From the NCBI GenBank assembly GCA_017521485.1, contig JAFXCL010000024.1, forward strand, positions 1 through 48,593: a stretch of 48,593 nucleotides of DNA. The letters are read 5' to 3'. This stretch comes from Oscillospiraceae bacterium (lineage in GTDB: Bacteria; Bacillota; Clostridia; Oscillospirales; Oscillospiraceae). A program made the translations under genes and the position numbers. Shown one piece after another: positions 35,696 through 42,845 of the stretch (within the stretch, counting starts at the first letter, position 1; the number at the start of each line of letters is the position of its first letter). The notes beneath the pieces are model-generated. The model did not search any database, was not told where the DNA came from, and worked only from the letters and a program-made list of their open reading frames with translations.

Positions 35696-36415
35696 ATGCA
35701 AAAGAGTATCTTCCCTGATAAATATAGAATTCTCAGTGGCAGTATGCTGAAGCTGATCGCTATGATTTCTATGCTGATCGACCATACAGCGTTTATCCTT
35801 GCCCCGGTGCTTCCTTATATGGTTACTCCCCTTCTTACCTTTGCCGGCAGAGAAATCACCCTCTACTGGATCATGCGCAAGATCGGCAGAATTGCTTTCC
35901 CCATTTTCTGTTTCCTGATCACCGAGGGTTATACCCACACAAGAAATAAGTTTAAATACGGCTTGAACTTGCTGATCTTTGCGATTATTTCGGAAATACC
36001 ATTTAACCTAGTGTTTAATAGATTCTTTATATTTAAATATCAAAATGTTTTCTTTACTCTGTTTTTGGGTCTGTTGCTGATCTACATTCTTGAAAGCGTT
36101 TCTAATCAGTTCAAGAAAGCAATCCTGATGGGTATTGTTGTTGTAATATCAATGTATATAAACTGTGACTACGGCTTCAAGGGTGTATTGCTGATCCTGC
36201 TTATTTATTTGCTCAAGAATAATCCCGTACCACAAGCAATTCTCTCATATCCACTCCTATCCGGCGGTCTCGCTGCGCTGACTGCTTTCCTCCCAATTAA
36301 TCTTTATAGTGGCAAACGTGGCTTTATAAAATCAAATACCCTAAAATACGGATTCTACCTATTCTATCCAATTCATATTGTGATTCTGGTTATTATTAAA
36401 ACTATACTGAAATAA
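35696..36415 (+). CDS. TraX family membrane protein
   Basis: This 239-residue polytopic protein has seven or more hydrophobic helices. The family signature is the N-terminal L-K-L-I-A-M-I-S-M-L-I-D-H segment, followed by I-G-R-I-A-F-P-I-F-C-F-L. The C-terminus Y-G-F-Y-L-F-Y-P-I-H is also typical. TraX acetylates F-pilin in plasmid systems. Chromosomal Firmicute homologues are of unknown function and probably acyltransferase-like. The ATG at 35696 is chosen because AGGTG precedes it by 6 bases; a GTG at 35687 lies inside that ribosome site. The second half is AT-rich compared with the neighbours, suggesting acquisition. Confidence 0.88.
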   Translation: MQKSIFPDKYRILSGSMLKLIAMISMLIDHTAFILAPVLPYMVTPLLTFAGREITLYWIMRKIGRIAFPIFCFLITEGYTHTRNKFKYGLNLLIFAIISEIPFNLVFNRFFIFKYQNVFFTLFLGLLLIYILESVSNQFKKAILMGIVVVISMYINCDYGFKGVLLILLIYLLKNNPVPQAILSYPLLSGGLAALTAFLPINLYSGKRGFIKSNTLKYGFYLFYPIHIVILVIIKTILK

Positions 36416-36466
36416 CTTTATCTCAAGTATTGACCTCTTTGTATAACCATAAAAATAGATATAAAT

Positions 36467-36505
36467 TTACCCCGACTGGTGCATTCGTCCAGTCGGGGTA
36501 ATTAT
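36467..36505. terminator. Bidirectional terminator between traX-like gene and lipoprotein
   Basis: A 13-bp perfect stem (36467-36479 with 36489-36501) is flanked by AT-rich tracts on both sides. It ends the TraX gene and the convergent lipoprotein gene. Confidence 0.85.
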
Positions 36506-36510
36506 TATAA

Positions 36511-37086
36511 TTAATTACTACCGATAACTTCTTCTAGATCAATCGGCGTTGAACCATCAATTTCAATCAAATTATTGTTATATTCCTCTTTAGCAGTATT
36601 ATACCATACAAAAAATGCATCTATAGATTCAAAACTATTAATAAACGCCAACTGCTCATCTGCCGACATTGCGTTATAGACTACATATGTCATCTTGTCT
36701 GCTGGCGGCACACTAACATTAGGAACAGTAGTTTCAGTTGTTTCGTTATTTGTTGTATCTTCCGTAGGATTCTTTTGCTGTTCTACATAATCCTCATAAT
36801 GCTGAACGATCTCATCATACCACTCAAAAAATTCATCTGTTGTTTCAAATGTATTCATAACAGCTTGTTGCTGTTCTGCAGTCATTTTATTGAACTCCGG
36901 AAGCGTCAAAGTATCAACATTAGGGAGTGTATCTTCTGTTTCTTCACCAAAGAATGTATCATTAGTAGGCGCCTGTGTTGCATTTGTAGTTTCCGGTTCT
37001 GTATCGGTGTTACTATCACCACAGCCTACAAAGGTTGAAAAAATCAGTACTGCAATCATTAAAAATAACAGAAAATTTCTTTTCAT
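36511..37086 (-). CDS. Lipoprotein with two copies of an F-x-x-W-Y module
   Basis: The 191-residue protein has a lipoprotein signal peptide ending F-V-G-C-G, then a Thr/Glu-rich spacer. Two related segments of about 45 residues follow, one at ~62-107 and one at ~131-178. Both share the pattern M-(T/S)-A-x-(Q/E)-Q, then (N-T/N-S)-F-E, then F-F-x-W-Y. The segments are separated by another Thr-rich linker. This is an internal duplication. The function is unknown. It is an acidic surface lipoprotein in an AT-rich stretch, not in an obvious operon. Confidence 0.75.
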   Translation of the reverse strand: MKRNFLLFLMIAVLIFSTFVGCGDSNTDTEPETTNATQAPTNDTFFGEETEDTLPNVDTLTLPEFNKMTAEQQQAVMNTFETTDEFFEWYDEIVQHYEDYVEQQKNPTEDTTNNETTETTVPNVSVPPADKMTYVVYNAMSADEQLAFINSFESIDAFFVWYNTAKEEYNNNLIEIDGSTPIDLEEVIGSN

Positions 37087-37116
37087 AATTGTAACCTCAA
37101 GTAAGATTTATAGTAG

Positions 37117-37605
37117 TCATTCTTGAATAAAAAATTTGTCTTCAAACCACTTGCCTGGATTTCCCTCAATGTATTTCCATACCTCTCGGTAATCACTATC
37201 GTTGCGGATCACATGGTCGTAAAACCCCTTTTGCCAAACAGAAAATCCTGCCTGACTGGACACAGCACCCTTCGTCAGCCGGATCACCGTAGATATTGTA
37301 GGGGCGATCATTGGTCGCCCGTCCTGATCCGTATTGATTTGCAGCAGCAAATGAATGTGATTGGGCATAATAACATAATGATCCACAGTTATTGCCGGAT
37401 AATGCATTGGTATTTCTACAATGCTGTTTTTAACGATTATGCCAATATCTGTCAGTGGTATATTTTCCGGGCGATCAATGATCGCCCCTACATTTTTCCA
37501 AAATAGATTCTTCCGTCCTAATGTGCAGACTGTTATGAAATACGCATTGGGAGCGCTGTAATCATAGTCTGTCAGCCGGTTTTCTTTTCGTTTCGGTAAT
37601 ACCAT
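37117..37605 (-). CDS. REP-associated tyrosine transposase (RAYT, IS200-like Y1)
   Basis: The 162-residue protein is a single-domain HUH/Y1 transposase. The metal-binding motif is P-N-H-I-H (residues 81-85). A candidate catalytic tyrosine lies in K-Y-I-x-x-N-P near the C-terminus. Such proteins process REP palindromes as single strands. Two family-B palindromes lie inside the reading frame and encode residues 39-46 (V-G-A-I-I-D-R-P) and 96-103 (G-R-P-M-I-A-P-T). Three more lie upstream of the gene. There are no IS ends of its own that I can see. The start has no clear ribosome site. The gene is intact, so activity is possible. Confidence 0.88.
   Translation of the reverse strand: MVLPKRKENRLTDYDYSAPNAYFITVCTLGRKNLFWKNVGAIIDRPENIPLTDIGIIVKNSIVEIPMHYPAITVDHYVIMPNHIHLLLQINTDQDGRPMIAPTISTVIRLTKGAVSSQAGFSVWQKGFYDHVIRNDSDYREVWKYIEGNPGKWFEDKFFIQE
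37297..37320. repeat. REP-like palindrome, family B, inside the RAYT gene
   Basis: TGTAGGGGCGATCATTGGTCGCCC lies within the coding sequence. It differs at one position from the intergenic copies at 37624 and 37740. Confidence 0.85.
37469..37492. repeat. REP-like palindrome, family B, inverted copy inside the RAYT gene
   Basis: This copy is in the opposite orientation to the copy at 37297, with CCCCTACA at its right end. It is a perfect GGGCGATCA/TGATCGCCC stem within the reading frame. Confidence 0.85.
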
Positions 37606-37623
37606 AACAATTCATTAGCGGCG

Positions 37624-37762
37624 TGTAGGGGCGATCATTGATCGCCCGAAATTAGACGGATAACGGGTGTAGGGACGCGATGGTTGATGTGGGTTTGCGG
37701 GCGTTCGGTGAACGCCCCTACAAGGGTATCGTAAGCGTGTGTAGGGGCGATCATTGATCGCC
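37624..37762. repeat. Cluster of three family-B REP-like palindromes
   Basis: This intergenic stretch upstream of the transposase holds copies at 37624-37647 (forward), 37699-37722 (inverted, arms GGGCGTTC/GAACGCCC) and 37740-37762 (forward). Stem sequences differ but stay complementary, and the TGTAGGGG end is constant. Alternating orientation resembles REPIN/BIME arrays. The last copy abuts the pqqD-like stop codon and may serve as its terminator. Confidence 0.85.
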
Positions 37763-37769
37763 AGAACAA

Positions 37770-38033
37770 TTATGCTAAGAAATCGTGCTCTTTTAAGCTC
37801 TTAACAAACTCGGAAATAAACTTCTTTACTTCCTCCTGGTCTACATTTTCAAAATTAGCAACCACTGCCTGCAGCAGACCTTCTTCTGTCTTTTCCTCCT
37901 GCAGCTGTTCCCACAGGAATTTCGCAGAATCATTCAATGTGATCATCACAGACAGGTCTAAATCATCACCGGTAGGCAATACAACATTTTCTCCTGCAAC
38001 CGTACTAATAATATATCCTTCTTTAATTTTCAT
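37770..38033 (-). CDS. PqqD-like (RiPP recognition element) protein
   Basis: This 87-residue protein matches the PqqD fold by its size, its N-terminal beta segment G-Y-I-I-S-T-V-A-G-E-N-V-V-L-P, the L-N-D-S-A-K-F-L-W-E-Q-L helix, and the C-terminal helix F-I-S-E-F-V-K-S-L-K. PqqD-like proteins bind leader peptides of ribosomally made peptides and deliver them to modifying enzymes. Its start overlaps the kinase-like gene stop by 4 bases (ATGA), so the two are translationally coupled. A 32-codon gene upstream is the obvious candidate substrate. A true ring-forming enzyme is not seen in the window. Confidence 0.82.
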   Translation of the reverse strand: MKIKEGYIISTVAGENVVLPTGDDLDLSVMITLNDSAKFLWEQLQEEKTEEGLLQAVVANFENVDQEEVKKFISEFVKSLKEHDFLA

Positions 38034-38767
38034 AATTTAATCTCCTTGGTAAATTTTTGACCGGACATTGCTTCATATGAAACGATTGCCGCTTCGGGAT
38101 CCATGTTGCATTTCAACTTCCAAACAGGAACTCGCGTCATCAATTCATTTAGCAGGTTTAGAAGCTTAACACGATATTCAGACTTTCTGGGACGATTTAC
38201 CTGTTTCATAATTGCTTGAATTGCATTAGCACCGCAAAACCGTTCAATTTCATTGTTTTCACCGCGTTCTAAACAAGCAATTCCAGCAACAGGGATCCGG
38301 GTATTCACACTAATATCATTCTTTCCGCTCCAGGGCGTACCGTAGGCATACCAAACACCATCAACTAATCTAAGTGCTGGCTTATCATCATTCAAGATAT
38401 AAGCGCGATCACCAAACATATTTAACCACAGATTTGTATGGGTAGATTTACCTGTACCAGAATCAGCAGTGAACAAATAAGCTTTTCCATCTACAACGAT
38501 GCAAGATGAATGAAGCATCATCCCTTGATGATTTAATAGATTTTTGTAAAAAAGCATACCTGATATCATGTATTCACGAAGATCGTGGGAAACTTCTTTA
38601 AAGTAATCATCAACAGGAATCATACCTAAATTTTCAACCGTGCTGGAATCTATTGCAAAATCTTCTATATCAAAGGGTTCACATAAGTATGGTCTTGCTT
38701 GCAATTCTGTTCTGCCGAATGTTTTCATTCGCACCTTTAAATCAGCTATAATATAAAAGTTTTCCAT
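38030..38767 (-). CDS. HPr kinase-like P-loop protein (lasso-kinase-like)
   Basis: This 245-residue protein has a P-loop A-D-S-G-T-G-K-S-T-H near residue 103. A downstream N-D-D-K-P-A-L motif resembles the HprK/PEPCK-like kinase core. It lacks the N-terminal domain of the genuine HPr kinase at 47.3-48.2 kb. HprK-like proteins occur next to PqqD-like genes in lasso-peptide clusters, where they phosphorylate the peptide. That precedent and the ATGA overlap with the PqqD-like gene suggest a peptide kinase here. It has its own promoter and a GAGG site 6 bases before the ATG. The gene is more AT-rich than the core genes. Confidence 0.8.
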   Translation of the reverse strand: MENFYIIADLKVRMKTFGRTELQARPYLCEPFDIEDFAIDSSTVENLGMIPVDDYFKEVSHDLREYMISGMLFYKNLLNHQGMMLHSSCIVVDGKAYLFTADSGTGKSTHTNLWLNMFGDRAYILNDDKPALRLVDGVWYAYGTPWSGKNDISVNTRIPVAGIACLERGENNEIERFCGANAIQAIMKQVNRPRKSEYRVKLLNLLNELMTRVPVWKLKCNMDPEAAIVSYEAMSGQKFTKEIKL

Positions 38768-38803
38768 ACAGTCCTCACATCGTAATTATATAAAATTATA
38801 TAT

Positions 38804-38832
38804 ATAATACCACATTTCACAGTAATATGCAA
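38804..38832 (-). promoter_or_regulatory. Promoter of the kinase-like/PqqD-like pair
   Basis: On the minus strand TTGCAT (38827-38832), a 17-bp spacer and TATTAT (38804-38809) lie ~37 bp before the start codon and downstream of the peptide terminator. The pair can therefore be expressed separately from the peptide. Confidence 0.65.
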
Positions 38833-38883
38833 CATAATTTATCTAGCAAAATTCATATAATGACTAGACCCTTCTTATGCAGC

Positions 38884-38916
38884 CAAAAAAATCGTGCCGA
38901 TGTTACTCGGCACGAT
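38884..38916 (-). terminator. Intrinsic terminator after the 32-codon peptide gene
   Basis: A 10-bp perfect GC-rich stem (38891-38900 with 38907-38916) with loop TGTTAC is followed on the minus strand by a run of seven T. It begins 10 bases after the peptide stop codon. Confidence 0.93.
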
Positions 38917-38926
38917 CTTTTAAGCA

Positions 38927-39025
38927 TTATTCGTCTGCTTCAGGACCCTGGAAGCTACCAACAGGTTCCATAGTAATGTGCTCGGAAACGATGGTATAGG
39001 CCTTAATCTCGGGCTTATTGAACAT
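38927..39025 (-). CDS. Small peptide, candidate RiPP-like precursor (32 aa)
   Basis: This short gene encodes a peptide that begins M-F-N-K-P-E-I-K-A-Y and ends G-S-F-Q-G-P-E-A-D-E. It has a strong AGGAGGG site, an ATG start, a TAA stop and its own terminator, so it is very likely real. Residues F2-x-x-P5-x-I7 match the Y-x-x-P-x-L leader motif bound by PqqD-like domains in lasso systems, with conservative changes. There is no signal peptide and no cysteine. Ser14, Ser24, Thr11 and Thr18 are possible phosphoacceptors. It lies 45 bases after the secreted 920-residue protein and upstream of the kinase-like/PqqD-like pair. A canonical lasso core is not evident, since too few residues follow the acidic positions. 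Confidence 0.72.
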   Translation of the reverse strand: MFNKPEIKAYTIVSEHITMEPVGSFQGPEADE

Positions 39026-39051
39026 AAACTCAACTCCCTCCTATTTAAATT

Positions 39052-39071
39052 AGATAAACAGAAATTTATCT
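39052..39071 (-). other. Hairpin between the secreted protein and the peptide gene
   Basis: A perfect 7-bp inverted repeat AGATAAA/TTTATCT (39052-39058 with 39065-39071) begins at the stop codon of the secreted protein. No T run follows, so it may be an RNA processing or stabilising element that lets peptide and protein levels differ. Confidence 0.5.
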
Positions 39072-41833
39072 CAATAAGTATAAGTCTCGCCAACAACTAC
39101 AGTGCCAGTATCAGTCACCAGCTTAGTAGTCAATTTCAAATCCTGATAATTGTTGCAATTATCAATAGGACAAGCAAGGATAGAACCAGAAGCGAGAGCT
39201 TTAGCAAGTTCCTCAGAACAAGAATATGTCATAGACTGATACATATCACCATAAGCAGTAGGTGCTGTCCAAGTTGCTTCAACAATGAAAGACACACCGT
39301 GAGCGGACGCGCCGTCAGCAGCAATAGGAGTTTTAGCAACACCAGGGAGGTTGAAGTAGAATGTGATACTTGCTGTACCAGCTTCTTTATCTGCAGTAAA
39401 GCCAAAATCGCCCTCAGCCGCACTATCATACAACTGGGTATGGGTAAACACATAGTAATCACCCATCTTCAATGTAATCAAATGATAATCAACGCCATTA
39501 GATGCTGTTTGAGTATATATTGTATCGTTGGAAATGCTAATCTTACTAGAATCTACATACAATTTAGCATAATCCTTGGAAGAAGAAAGACGACTACCAG
39601 TAACAACACTATCAGTAAGACCAATCACATATGCTGCCTTCAGATCAAATGCAACAAGATCAAGAGTAACTCCACCCTTAATAGTCAAGATAGCATCAGC
39701 GTTATTCAGGTCATCGGCAATCATAGTGACAGTTTCACCGGACTTTGCTGCGTTCAGAGCATCCTCGACGGTTGCGTAAGGAGTATCGCCGATCTTAGCA
39801 ACAGGATCTGCAACAGGCTCAACACCAACAGCAGTCAGGGTGTAGACGCCGTCGCCAGCGACCCACTCGTAGTCAACGCCATCAATGTTGATCAGCTCAG
39901 CAGCCATCATGTTGGTGGTGTTAATGGTTGCACCGGCAGCGCCAACAACGAAGTTGCCGTTCAGTGCAGCAATGTAGGGAGTGCTCAGGTTGTTGCCATT
40001 CAGGTTCAGAGTTACGCCTGCGAACAGGGTGATACCGGTTTCAGATGTAGCATCAGCAACCAGGACGATCTCGTCGCCGTTCACAGCAGCCTCAACAGCC
40101 TCGTCGATGGAATAGTACTCAGCTTCATCGATGGTTGCAATGGGAGTCATGTAGTTCAGGGTAGCAGTAGTACCAGCTTCCATTTCAATCATGACAGGCT
40201 CGCCTGCCATAACAGTCATGGGGGACCACCAAGCACTGCAATCGAGCTTACCGTCCTTTTCAGCGGTGTAGGTGTAGAACACAGTAGAATCAGTCTCATT
40301 TATATGAGAAGTTACACCTTCCAGCACGGAACCCCATTCATAGGGGAAGTTGTAAGAACCGTCAGCCTCGATCTCATCAATTCTGCTGAATGTATAGGTG
40401 TTTGCACCAAGCTCAGAGTCGTAGCTATAAGCAATAATGGTAACGGACTCGCCGGGGGACATCTTATATACGATACCGCCCTGGTACTCGAAAACGCCCA
40501 TCCAAATGTACTGGAGGTTTGCAAAACCGCCGTTGTCAGCCTTCACGAACAGGTAGTAGGATTCCTCGGAATTATTGGTATAGGTAAACTCCTGATTGTA
40601 CTCACCGGAGAATGTCTCAGGGTGTGTATAAGGAAGGGACTCGATCACGATGGGGCCAGCGGGCTCCTCAGGATCGGAAGGATCGGAAGGATCGGTGGGC
40701 TCGGAAGGCTCGGAAGGCTCAGTGGGCTCCTCCACGGAGAACTCAACCTTAACAGTAACAGTACCTGCAGGCAGCTCCCAAGCAGAAGGATCATATGTAG
40801 CAGCCATAATACGAATATCGTCGCCCTCGGAAACTGCAATGACCTGAGGATTCACAACAGGATCACTATCAGACCATTGGGTATCGCCCATGCCGCCAAC
40901 TTCAACAGACTTGTTGTCAACCTGATACATCCAGCCCAGATCGCCAGCATCAACACTTACAGAGATATAGCCGTCGCCCTCGGCAATATACTTGTACCAG
41001 TAAGCTGTGCCAGCAGCAGCAATCGTAGCGGTATATTCGGTGCCAGAAACGATTACTTCGGGATTTTCCTCGGTGCCAAGGGGGACTTCTACTTCGACCA
41101 TAGTGAAGGTGTAGGTCTGATCCTGCTCAGTCTTGTTGGTCAGCTTGATCTCAACAGCGTTCATACCTTCAGCGATTTCCAGGTCAACAGTGTTAGTCAG
41201 AACAGGATTGCCGTCCTCACCGTTGATGCTGCCCAGAACATCTTCGCCCATTACGATCTTAACGCCTTCGCCAGATACATTAACGGTCTCGCCGCCGAAC
41301 CACTGCAGTTTGCAGAAAACAGTCTCGCCAGCGGGAACAGTAACAGTATCGATTGCCTCAACACCCATCTCCGGAGCCACATTGGGGTTAGCAATCACAT
41401 AAGGATTGGACTGACTGCCTTCCAGACCAACTAAGTTGATGGTAGCGGTGCCCTTCCAGTCAACATCGCTGGTATACAGAGAAATCTCGTAAGCCTCACC
41501 AGCAACAACAGAATAGCCTTCAAAGCCCTCTGCTGTGATATTGACGCCTTCTACTTCAGCAAAAACAGTAACACCAGAGTAGTCTTCACCTTCTTCACCT
41601 TCTGCAACTTCTTCTACATAAGGTGTGAAGTTGATGCCCATCACGGTGCCGCTTTCTTCGGCAATCCAAAGAAGCTCTTCAATAATAAAATTATTTTCTT
41701 CGAGCAGTGCATAATTGCCGCCGTCGATGAAGTCGGTGCCACCAACATTCCATTCGGGAGCAGCAAAAGCACTAAAGGGGATCATGCAAAGGACCATTGC
41801 AAGAACAATGATCAGAGATAATGCTCTTTTCAT
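39071..41833 (-). CDS. Large secreted protein with Pro/Glu/Ser linker
   Basis: The 920-residue protein has a Gram-positive signal peptide ending F-S-A-F-A-A-P. Beta-rich modules follow, with repeats of the kind seen in extracellular carbohydrate- or peptide-binding proteins (for example G-T-E-E-N-P-x-V-I and A-x-A-G-T-A-Y-W-Y-K-Y). A low-complexity linker built from E-P-S/E-P-T/D-P-S triplets lies near residues 367-390. Two later modules begin A-x-I-D-E-A-E-Y-Y-S-I-D-E-A-V and A-x-I-G-D-T-P-Y-A-T-V-E-D-A-L. No membrane anchor or sorting signal is seen, so it is probably released or held by a partner. The AGGAGG site is 9 bases before the ATG. It is co-directional with the downstream peptide gene. 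Confidence 0.8.
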   Translation of the reverse strand: MKRALSLIIVLAMVLCMIPFSAFAAPEWNVGGTDFIDGGNYALLEENNFIIEELLWIAEESGTVMGINFTPYVEEVAEGEEGEDYSGVTVFAEVEGVNITAEGFEGYSVVAGEAYEISLYTSDVDWKGTATINLVGLEGSQSNPYVIANPNVAPEMGVEAIDTVTVPAGETVFCKLQWFGGETVNVSGEGVKIVMGEDVLGSINGEDGNPVLTNTVDLEIAEGMNAVEIKLTNKTEQDQTYTFTMVEVEVPLGTEENPEVIVSGTEYTATIAAAGTAYWYKYIAEGDGYISVSVDAGDLGWMYQVDNKSVEVGGMGDTQWSDSDPVVNPQVIAVSEGDDIRIMAATYDPSAWELPAGTVTVKVEFSVEEPTEPSEPSEPTDPSDPSDPEEPAGPIVIESLPYTHPETFSGEYNQEFTYTNNSEESYYLFVKADNGGFANLQYIWMGVFEYQGGIVYKMSPGESVTIIAYSYDSELGANTYTFSRIDEIEADGSYNFPYEWGSVLEGVTSHINETDSTVFYTYTAEKDGKLDCSAWWSPMTVMAGEPVMIEMEAGTTATLNYMTPIATIDEAEYYSIDEAVEAAVNGDEIVLVADATSETGITLFAGVTLNLNGNNLSTPYIAALNGNFVVGAAGATINTTNMMAAELINIDGVDYEWVAGDGVYTLTAVGVEPVADPVAKIGDTPYATVEDALNAAKSGETVTMIADDLNNADAILTIKGGVTLDLVAFDLKAAYVIGLTDSVVTGSRLSSSKDYAKLYVDSSKISISNDTIYTQTASNGVDYHLITLKMGDYYVFTHTQLYDSAAEGDFGFTADKEAGTASITFYFNLPGVAKTPIAADGASAHGVSFIVEATWTAPTAYGDMYQSMTYSCSEELAKALASGSILACPIDNCNNYQDLKLTTKLVTDTGTVVVGETYTY
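40661..40734. repeat. 9-bp tandem repeat encoding the acidic proline linker
   Basis: Imperfect repeats of GGATCGGAA / GGCTCGGAA type encode the E-P-S / D-P-S triplets of the secreted protein. Such repeats can change copy number by slippage without shifting frame. Confidence 0.7.
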
Positions 41834-41907
41834 TCGTTTTTTCCTCCTGATTTATAATTCGGCCTTGCGGCCTATAAAAACCCAAGATGGTCTGCAAGAC
41901 TTCCGGC

Positions 41908-42027
41908 AAGTGCAGGATGAGGGCTCACCACCGCCTTTTTAGGGGTGGAGAGAAGGTACTGACCGTGGGCGGCGGTAAGTACAAAATTTCCCGCTATGCG
42001 GCGGGAGCAAGCCCCCGCCCTGCACTT
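41908..42027 (-). other. Highly structured intergenic element upstream of the secreted protein
   Basis: The element is bounded by the inverted repeat AAGTGCAGG (41908-41916) and CCTGCACTT (42019-42027). It contains nested inverted segments, including ACCGCC/GGCGGT, GGTACT/AAGTAC and a GCGGGAGCAAGCCCCCGC hairpin. It lies in the 232-base gap between the lipoprotein stop and the secreted protein start. I do not recognise a known riboswitch. It may be a MITE-like repeat or a structured leader. Confidence 0.55.
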
Positions 42028-42065
42028 CCCATCCGTTCCTTAGAACATCGGGAGTTTTCCGTTTG

Positions 42066-42482
42066 TTAGGCAATCGCCTGAAGGGTGATGATTGCTTCGG
42101 TAGAACCGTCCGGGAAGAAGAACCGCTCTTCTTCGGTGGTATAGCCATAACCCTGAGGCATAGCCATCAGCTTGATCTCATAATCTGCATCGGGCATATC
42201 ATAATAGGAAGCAATGCCGTTTGCATCTGTCTGAGCAGGTGTGCAGGTATCCAGGCAGATCTGGACAAATACACCGGCAATGGGGTTGCCGCCCTCGTCA
42301 ACAACCTTGACGGTGTGGGAGGGAGTGGCAGCTTCGGTGGCTTCCGTTGTATCCGCAGGCAGGGTGGTTGCCGCAGTGGATGCAGTGGAAGGCTGGGTGT
42401 TATCTGCATTGCCGCCGCAGGCGCACAGGCCAATCATCAGGCAAAGAGCCAGCAGAAATGCGGCAAAACGTTTGGTGTTCAT
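42066..42482 (-). CDS. Small lipoprotein with carboxypeptidase-regulatory-like domain
   Basis: The 138-residue protein has a lipoprotein signal ending L-C-A-C-G-G and a Thr/Ala-rich spacer. A C-terminal beta-sandwich follows, of the prealbumin/CarboxypepD-regulatory type. It is recognised by V-K-V-V-D-E-G-G-N-P-I-A-G-V-x-V and the later T-D-A-N-G-I-A-S-Y-Y motif. Such domains are common in surface proteins and pilin-like backbones. The two cysteines in I-C-L-D-T-C could form a disulfide. AAGGAG lies 10 bases before the ATG. It may be transcribed together with the secreted 920-residue protein downstream. Confidence 0.8.
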   Translation of the reverse strand: MNTKRFAAFLLALCLMIGLCACGGNADNTQPSTASTAATTLPADTTEATEAATPSHTVKVVDEGGNPIAGVFVQICLDTCTPAQTDANGIASYYDMPDADYEIKLMAMPQGYGYTTEEERFFFPDGSTEAIITLQAIA

Positions 42483-42561
42483 AAGGGGTCGTCTCCTTTC
42501 AGGGTGCTAATCTACGGCCCATTAAAAGGGTATAGTTACACTGCTATCAATGATCACTAAC

Positions 42562-42590
42562 ATTCTAGCACTACTTTTCAAATTTTGCAA
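42562..42590 (-). promoter_or_regulatory. Candidate promoter of the small lipoprotein
   Basis: On the minus strand TTGCAA (42585-42590), a 17-bp spacer and TAGAAT (42562-42567). The rest of the 397-base gap 42483-42879 holds only this promoter and the REP-like repeats at its right side. I see no gene in it. Confidence 0.6.
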
Positions 42591-42758
42591 GTACTAATTT
42601 GGAAAAAGTTTGGATTTTTTTCACGAATTTCTAAAATTGGCTCTTGGGAGTGTTGGAAAATTTTAGTAATATGTGACAAGAATTGAAAATAGTGTGCAAC
42701 TTAACGGCTTTTGGGAGGGTTTATTTAGGAACCCCGGCTCTTTGGACGGTCCTCTGGA

Positions 42759-42792
42759 GATTGCCACGGGCGCATTGCGCCCTCGCAATGAC
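42759..42792. repeat. REP-like palindromic repeat, family A, right side of the accessory region
   Basis: GATTGCC...CGCAATGAC, with a GGGCGCA/TGCGCCC core, is the reverse-oriented form of the repeats at 35549-35637. Confidence 0.7.
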
Positions 42793-42845
42793 GCTGAAGG
42801 CAGGAATGGTTCTAGCAGGACGGCAATGCCCATCCCAAAAACAAA

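Noticed and set aside
38978-41434. 818-codon open frame on the plus strand
   Set aside because: It lies wholly antisense to the secreted 920-residue protein, has no ribosome site or signal peptide, and its translation is low-complexity Ser/Asn/Ile. It is a shadow of the real gene and of the peptide gene.
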